Shown one piece after another: positions 5,544 through 9,553 of a DNA stretch of 9,553 nucleotides. Location of the stretch: contig JAEDIV010000103.1 of NCBI GenBank assembly GCA_016296675.1, forward strand, positions 1 through 9,553. Reading direction: 5' to 3'. Both the position numbers and the translations under genes were made by a program. The notes under the pieces are model-generated. The model searched no databases. It saw only the letters and a list, made by a program, of their open reading frames with translations, and was not told the DNA's origin. The DNA comes from Clostridia bacterium (GTDB lineage: Bacteria; Bacillota; Clostridia; Christensenellales; Aristaeellaceae). Within the stretch, counting starts at the first letter, position 1; every line of letters starts with the position of its first letter.

Positions 5544-5573
5544 CCGGCGAAGGAAGCTCCTTCGCCGGTTTTT
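5544..5573 (+). terminator. Rho-independent terminator after DUF1292
   Basis: An 11-bp perfect stem, CCGGCGAAGGA/TCCTTCGCCGG, with the loop AGC, followed by TTTTTA. It ends 21 bases before the ispE start codon. Confidence 0.9.
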
Positions 5574-5594
5574 ATTCGAATAAAGAGGTTCTGA

Positions 5595-6452
5595 ATGCAA
5601 ATTACGGTAAAAGCACTGGCAAAAATCAATTGGGCGCTGGATATCACAAAAAGGCTTGAAAACGGCTATCACGAGATGGATATGCTGATGCAGAACATTG
5701 ATCTTTCAGATGATATCACTCTTTCAGACGCAAGGTTTACATCCCTTCTTATCGGAGACAAGCCTGCGCCCAATATGGAAAAGAATCTTGTCTATCGCGC
5801 AGTGAATGCAATCGCCGAATATACGGGCGAAAAGCGGAATGTGAAAATATCGCTCACAAAGCGCATACCTGTTCGTGCGGGACTTGGCGGAGGAAGCGCA
5901 GACTGTGCGGCCACGCTGATTGCGCTCAATGAAATGTGGAAACTCAAATTGCCGGTAAAAACGATGATGGAAATCGGAGTAAAGCTTGGCGCGGATGTTC
6001 CCTATTGTGTAGCGGGCGGCTTTTGCCGCGTTCGCGGGATCGGCGAAAAAGTGGAAGCGATTGAAAATGCGCCGGAAAAATACGTCGTGATCACAATTGT
6101 CGGCGGCGGACTTTCAACTCAAATGGTGTTTAGCGATTTTGATTTGAATCAGGACGGCCCGCTTAAGTTTGATATGCCGCTTGTTCAGAAGGCGCTGACG
6201 GATTGGGATGTAAGGACGCTTCGTGAAAACGGCGCAAATGCGCTTGAGCGCGCAGCCATCCGGCAGATCCCTGAGATCGCGAATCAGATATCGGAATTCT
6301 ACAGATACGGCGCGCAGTATGCCCGAATGTCCGGAAGCGGATCAAGTGTGTATGGGGTATTCGATTCCCTTGAAGCTGCAAATGAGTGCGCGAAAATGAT
6401 TCCCGGTGCGTACGTTTCGAAAACAATTGCAGGGAAATCCAGAATTTTATAG
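5595..6452 (+). CDS. ispE: 4-diphosphocytidyl-2-C-methyl-D-erythritol kinase
   Basis: A 285-residue GHMP kinase of the MEP isoprenoid pathway, which phosphorylates 4-diphosphocytidyl-2-C-methylerythritol with ATP. The N terminus ALAKINWALDITKRLENGYHEMDMLMQNIDL is diagnostic. K10 (in LAKIN) and D134 (in LGADVPY) correspond to the catalytic lysine and aspartate. The ATP loop is AGLGGGSAD (95-103), and the third GHMP motif is ARMSGSGSSVYGVF near the C terminus. The length is normal. The ATG at 5595 has AGAGGT five bases upstream. No promoter fits between the preceding terminator and the start, so transcription probably comes by read-through from the DUF1292 promoter. The next gene begins 74 bases after the stop. 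Confidence 0.95.
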   Translation: MQITVKALAKINWALDITKRLENGYHEMDMLMQNIDLSDDITLSDARFTSLLIGDKPAPNMEKNLVYRAVNAIAEYTGEKRNVKISLTKRIPVRAGLGGGSADCAATLIALNEMWKLKLPVKTMMEIGVKLGADVPYCVAGGFCRVRGIGEKVEAIENAPEKYVVITIVGGGLSTQMVFSDFDLNQDGPLKFDMPLVQKALTDWDVRTLRENGANALERAAIRQIPEIANQISEFYRYGAQYARMSGSGSSVYGVFDSLEAANECAKMIPGAYVSKTIAGKSRIL

Positions 6453-6469
6453 CGAAAAAACGCAAAAAC

Positions 6470-6499
6470 GAATAAAAAGAACAGAAATTACCGATGCTA
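6470..6499 (+). promoter_or_regulatory. Possible forespore (sigma-G-like) promoter before spoIIR
   Basis: GAATA (6470-6474) fits the -35 pattern GHATR. It lies 18 bases before GATGCTA (6493-6499), which is one mismatch from CATnnTA. Known spoIIR genes are transcribed in the forespore, which supports a match here, but the motif is short and this could be chance. Confidence 0.25.
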
Positions 6500-6526
6500 T
6501 ATCTATCTTACTTAAGGAGATTGTGT

Positions 6527-7048
6527 ATGCATCGGTTTTTTATTATCATAATTCTGTCTGTGTTTTTATTGCCTTCTCATGCGAAATGCGAAACGCTGCC
6601 TGTTCGCCTGCATGTAGTTGCAGAAGATGATTCTGCTGAATCACAGGAAATAAAGATCATTGTCAAAAACGCTGTTATTCAAAAAGCGCGAAGTATTATA
6701 CGGAGCGCTGAAAGCGAGTCAGAAGCCTATTCAATGCTGATTTCAACGCTTGACGGTATTCGTGCTTGTGCACGCAATGCGGCGGCAGAATGCGGCTTTA
6801 CGGGTGAAATAGAGGTGCTTGCAGCGCGTGAGGAGTTTCCTGCGCGCCTTTACGGAAATATGCTCATGAAAGAAGGCGAGTATCCGTCTTTGATTGTGAA
6901 AATCGGGGAAGGAGAAGGGAAAAACTGGTGGTGCGTGATCTATCCGGATCTGTGCTATTACGGTGAAAAGACAAAGGAAGATGAAATACGGTTCTATTCG
7001 AAATTCGGTTATTGGATTCAAAGATTTCTGGACAGGTGGAGTAAATGA
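6527..7048 (+). CDS. spoIIR: Stage II sporulation protein R
   Basis: A 173-residue secreted signalling protein. In Bacillus, SpoIIR is made in the forespore, crosses into the intermembrane space and triggers SpoIIGA to process pro-sigma-E in the mother cell. The sequence shows an N-terminal hydrophobic signal (about residues 3-20), then LPVRLHVVAEDDSAESQEIKIIVKNAV, the family's opening block. EEFPARLYGNMLMKEGEYPSLIVKIGEGEGKNWWCVIYPDLCY follows, its strongest signature. I chose the ATG at 6527, which has AAGGAGA six bases upstream; an in-frame ATG 11 codons earlier has no ribosome site. The stop overlaps the sleB start (ATGA), so the two are translationally coupled. The domain is complete though the protein is somewhat short. 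Confidence 0.93.
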   Translation: MHRFFIIIILSVFLLPSHAKCETLPVRLHVVAEDDSAESQEIKIIVKNAVIQKARSIIRSAESESEAYSMLISTLDGIRACARNAAAECGFTGEIEVLAAREEFPARLYGNMLMKEGEYPSLIVKIGEGEGKNWWCVIYPDLCYYGEKTKEDEIRFYSKFGYWIQRFLDRWSK

Positions 7049-7719
7049 AAAAGGCAGTCTGTATTTTAATTGTAATGATGTTCACGTTTTCCGTTGTCTG
7101 TCCCGTAAGCGCCCGGGCAGATATTGTACTTGAGATCGGATCAAGGGGAGAAAATGTAACAAAGGTTCAAAAACGCCTCATTCAGTACGGATATCTATCC
7201 GGTTCTGCTGACGGAAGATACGGAGAAAAGACACGGGACGCGGTCGAATGGTTTCAAAGGCGAAACGGCCTTACCGTAGACGGACGCGTCGGGAAAAGGA
7301 CTGCCGAAGCGCTCGGCGTAACGCTTACCGCAGGAGGTTCATCTACATCCCAATCAGCGACGATTGTGTCAAGTGATCACAGACTTCTTGCAAAGCTTGT
7401 CTATGCAGAGGCGAGAGGCGAAAGCTATAAAGGCCAGGTTGCTGTTGCGGCGGTTACGCTGAACCGCGTTGCCTCTTCGTCTTTTCCAAATACATTATCG
7501 GGCGTAATCTATCAGTCAGGCGCGTATTCATGCATAAGCAACGGAAGTATCAACAATACGCCCAATGCCACGGCAATCCGGGCATCGCTTGAAGCGATGA
7601 ACGGCTGGGATCCGACAAACGGGTGTCTTTATTACTATAATCCGAGGCTTACCAATGATGCCTGGATCAAAAGCAGAACGGTTGTCACGGTGATTGGAAA
7701 TCACAATTTTGCGAAATAA
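7045..7719 (+). CDS. sleB: Spore cortex-lytic enzyme SleB
   Basis: A 224-residue lytic enzyme that degrades spore cortex peptidoglycan at germination. It has a signal peptide (about 1-25), then a PG_binding_1 domain (about 28-92) with the typical GSRGENVTKVQKRLIQYGYLSGSADGRYG and ...AVEWFQRRNGLTVDGRVG. A Ser/Thr-rich linker leads to the Hydrolase_2 catalytic domain (about 112-224). In LVYAEARGESYKGQVAVAAVTLNRV, E122 is the predicted catalytic glutamate. CLYYYNP and the closing VIGNHNFAK are also family hallmarks. It starts inside the spoIIR stop codon and is followed after 13 bases by ypeB, its usual operon partner, which is needed for SleB stability and localisation in spores. Confidence 0.95.
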   Translation: MKKAVCILIVMMFTFSVVCPVSARADIVLEIGSRGENVTKVQKRLIQYGYLSGSADGRYGEKTRDAVEWFQRRNGLTVDGRVGKRTAEALGVTLTAGGSSTSQSATIVSSDHRLLAKLVYAEARGESYKGQVAVAAVTLNRVASSSFPNTLSGVIYQSGAYSCISNGSINNTPNATAIRASLEAMNGWDPTNGCLYYYNPRLTNDAWIKSRTVVTVIGNHNFAK

Positions 7720-7732
7720 CGGAGAAAATAGT

Positions 7733-9022
7733 ATGAACCGATTTAAGAATATTTTCTTTGCGTGTCTATTTGTTTCATGCGTTTTGTTTACTGCCGGAGC
7801 ATCAGCAAAATCGCTCGTTCAAGAAGAAACCGGATACAGGCATGCGCTTTATCAAAGAGCGCTGTATGAAGCAGCCGAATCCATGAACAGTTGTCAGATA
7901 TCGCTTAAAAAGATGACAGTTACAAAATCAAAGGCAATGGAAACGGAATACTTATCCAAAATATCAGGATATGCCGCCAGCGTTCAAAACAGCCTTGCGA
8001 CGCTTCCTGTGAAAGTAGACAAGGTAAATGAAACGATAAAGTTCGTTAACCAGACGGGAGATTTTGCACTCTCTTTGCTGAAAAAGCTTTCAAAAGGCGG
8101 CGCGGTTTCCGATGCGGACAGAGAAACGATTCTCGTTCTTACAGAGACTTCGACCAAGCTTTGCAGAAAAATCGAGCAATTGGCAAACGATTTTTCGGAA
8201 GGGAAAGTCGCAATATCCGAAAGCGGCTATGCAGGACAAGGTGAAATAACCAATCTGGTTCATCCCAATGAAGAATATCCGACGCTTTTGTATGACGGCC
8301 CGTTTTCGGACAGCCTTCTGAACCGAAAAATGAAGGGACTTGGAGACACAGAAGTGACAATGGAGGAAGCAAAGGAGAATCTTAAACGGTTTCTGAATCT
8401 GTCTGATAATGATGAAATCAGGTTTTCACAGGAAACCGGAGGAGAAGAAAGAACGTATGTTTTTGATCTTCCGGGAAGAAATGCCGAGGCTTCGGTTACC
8501 AAGCGCGGAGGCAAGGTTTTGTATGTACTGTCTGATGCTTACAAAGGCGAAGAAGCGCTTGAGGAAGAAACATGCATTTCCATTGCAAAGGAGTTTCTTC
8601 TTAAAAAGGGATTCGGCAGTATGCATGCAAGCTACTACAGAAAGTTTGACGGAGCGATTACGATTAACTTAGCGCCGGTTCAAAACGGCGTCATACTGTA
8701 TCCGGATCTTATCAAGATGGAAATAGATATGGCGAACGGAAATATTGCCGGCATGGAGTTTACCGATTACTACATGAATCATACGCAAAGATCGCTTGAA
8801 TTTGAAATACCGGCATATGATGATGGAAGCGAATATGCGGATTTTCAGATAGTCTCAAAACGTCCTGCGCTGATTCCGGTTGACGGCAAAGAAAAACTGA
8901 CAATCGAGTATCATTTGAAGGATGAAAACAATGAATACCTTGTTTATAAGGATGTAACGACGGGAGACGAAATTGTGCTGTATGAGGTTGTCCATTTAGC
9001 GGATGGCACAATCGTGCAGTGA
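7733..9022 (+). CDS. ypeB: Germination protein YpeB
   Basis: A 429-residue spore membrane or cortex protein required in Bacillus for SleB to be assembled and kept inactive in dormant spores. An N-terminal hydrophobic segment (about 7-24) is an uncleaved anchor or signal. A mainly helical region (about 30-190) follows, then the diagnostic YPTLLYDGPFSDSLLNRK (about 203-220) and C-terminal PepSY-like repeats (about 225-429). ISIAKEFLLKKGF and AYKGEEALEEETC are visible in that part. The ATG at 7733 has GGAGA seven bases upstream; an in-frame ATG 13 codons earlier lies inside sleB without a ribosome site. The gene order sleB-ypeB is the same as in Bacillus and most spore formers. Confidence 0.93.
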   Translation: MNRFKNIFFACLFVSCVLFTAGASAKSLVQEETGYRHALYQRALYEAAESMNSCQISLKKMTVTKSKAMETEYLSKISGYAASVQNSLATLPVKVDKVNETIKFVNQTGDFALSLLKKLSKGGAVSDADRETILVLTETSTKLCRKIEQLANDFSEGKVAISESGYAGQGEITNLVHPNEEYPTLLYDGPFSDSLLNRKMKGLGDTEVTMEEAKENLKRFLNLSDNDEIRFSQETGGEERTYVFDLPGRNAEASVTKRGGKVLYVLSDAYKGEEALEEETCISIAKEFLLKKGFGSMHASYYRKFDGAITINLAPVQNGVILYPDLIKMEIDMANGNIAGMEFTDYYMNHTQRSLEFEIPAYDDGSEYADFQIVSKRPALIPVDGKEKLTIEYHLKDENNEYLVYKDVTTGDEIVLYEVVHLADGTIVQ

Positions 9023-9035
9023 GGAGAACGCGATT

Positions 9036-9458
9036 ATGACTACCGGAAGAATTTCACCCGTTCAGACGGATATGCATACAATGCAAAAGACGATGTATGC
9101 GGAGAGTGAGCCAATGATTGCAAGAGGCGAACTGTACAGTGCATGCCTGGATCCCGTAGTCGGGTCCGAGCAAGGCGGCGTTCGCCCCGTACTTGTTATA
9201 CAAAACGATGTGGGTAACCGTTTCAGCCCAACGGTAATTGTGTTAGCAGTAACGGGGCAAATGAACAAAGCGAAGCTGCCGACGCATGTCCAGGTGGCGG
9301 CAGAGGGAAACGGTCTTAACAAAGATTCTGTGGTGCTTGCGGAACAGATCAGGACGCTGGACAAAAGAAGACTGAAGGAAAAAATCGGAGCCCTTACGCC
9401 CGAACAGATGGATAAGGTAACGGAAGCAGTCAAAATTTCATTGGGTTTTCCAATTTAA
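9036..9458 (+). CDS. MazF/PemK-like endoribonuclease (EndoA)
   Basis: A 140-residue form is listed, but a 114-residue form starting at the ATG at 9114 is equally or more likely. The region from there matches MazF of Bacillus closely: MIARGELYSACLDPVVGSEQGGVRPVLVIQND. In the short form S18, R24 and T47 correspond to the catalytic or RNA-binding residues S19, R25 and T48 of the Bacillus enzyme. Such proteins cut mRNA at short sequences and are normally held in check by a MazE-type antitoxin, but no antitoxin gene lies upstream here. GAGGAG overlapping the ypeB stop serves the ATG at 9036, and GGAGAG seven bases before 9114 serves the second. The 26 extra residues show no known domain. It is the last gene of the sporulation cluster and is followed by the repeat element. 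Confidence 0.85.
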   Translation: MTTGRISPVQTDMHTMQKTMYAESEPMIARGELYSACLDPVVGSEQGGVRPVLVIQNDVGNRFSPTVIVLAVTGQMNKAKLPTHVQVAAEGNGLNKDSVVLAEQIRTLDKRRLKEKIGALTPEQMDKVTEAVKISLGFPI

Positions 9459-9479
9459 AAAGCCGCCCGTACGGGCGGC
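9459..9479 (+). terminator. Terminator stem after mazF, T tract displaced
   Basis: GCCGCCC-GTAC-GGGCGGC (9462-9479) follows an A-rich run directly after the stop codon. It looks like the stem of an intrinsic terminator, but the next bases are CCAAGCC, the start of the repeat element, and not Ts. This mirrors the left direct repeat at 4268-4287. Confidence 0.65.
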
Positions 9480-9480
9480 C

Positions 9481-9553
9481 CAAGCCATCAAAAAAGTTCC
9501 TTTTTTGATGGGAAGGCCGATCGCCTGAAATCCTGCGGGATTTCCGGGCGGCG
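9481..9553 (+). repeat. Dispersed hairpin repeat, copy 3 (partial, cut by window end)
   Basis: It begins CAAGCCATCAAAAAAG like copy 2. The first hairpin has the same 12-bp arms (9485-9496 and 9500-9511) with TTC in place of TAC in the loop. The second hairpin starts CCGATCGCC (9517-9525). Its inner stem is GAAATCC/GGATTTC (9527-9533 and 9538-9544), and the right outer arm begins GGCG before the window ends. The remaining about 140 bases expected from copy 2 lie outside. Confidence 0.85.

Noticed and set aside
1..9553. CRISPR array
   Set aside because: The only repeated units are three dispersed element copies several kilobases apart, with no regularly spaced short repeats.

Overview
The window looks like chromosomal DNA from a spore-forming, Gram-positive anaerobe of the Clostridia (Bacillota). 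The evidence is the set of endospore genes (spoIIR, sleB, ypeB), Shine-Dalgarno sites of the AAAGGAGG type, sigma-A promoters with 17-bp spacers, a DUF1292 protein, and an ECF sigma factor paired with a DUF4349 anti-sigma. A deeply branching gut lineage is possible, but the sequence does not fix the genus.

Layout. Positions 1-55 hold the edge of a dispersed repeat on the minus strand. It abuts a broken histidine-kinase remnant (56-251). A membrane acyltransferase (238-1464, minus) follows, downstream of a tRNA-Leu(CAA) gene (1520-1604, minus) and that gene's terminator. A divergent promoter region then leads into a plus-strand operon: an ECF sigma factor (1726-2304), a zinc-binding anti-sigma fused to DUF4349 (2330-3562), and a secreted SIMPL-domain protein (3559-4257). 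Together they look like an envelope-sensing unit. Next come a complete copy of the dispersed repeat (4288-4503), a GNAT acetyltransferase (4538-5026, minus) and a DUF1292 protein (5209-5535, plus). The final plus-strand cluster is ispE, spoIIR, sleB, ypeB and a MazF-like endoribonuclease. A third repeat copy runs off the right end.

The most interesting object is the repeat. The complete copy is 216 bp. It has imperfect 15-bp terminal inverted repeats and is flanked by an exact 20-bp direct repeat that is itself a transcription-terminator hairpin. Removing the element and one flanking copy restores a perfect 13-bp-stem terminator running from an A6 tract to a T7 tract. This is good evidence for insertion into a terminator with duplication of the target. 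The element has no coding capacity but holds a chain of hairpins. One hairpin shows a compensatory base-pair change between copies. The copy after mazF also starts directly behind a terminator stem that has lost its T tract. I read this as a small non-autonomous, terminator-targeting mobile element that adds a structured RNA to the 3' UTRs of host genes. I do not recognise a named family.

The largest stretch without a gene is 4258-4537, which is almost wholly this element and its flanking terminator copies. The remaining gaps hold promoters (1605-1725, 5027-5208) or short spacers.
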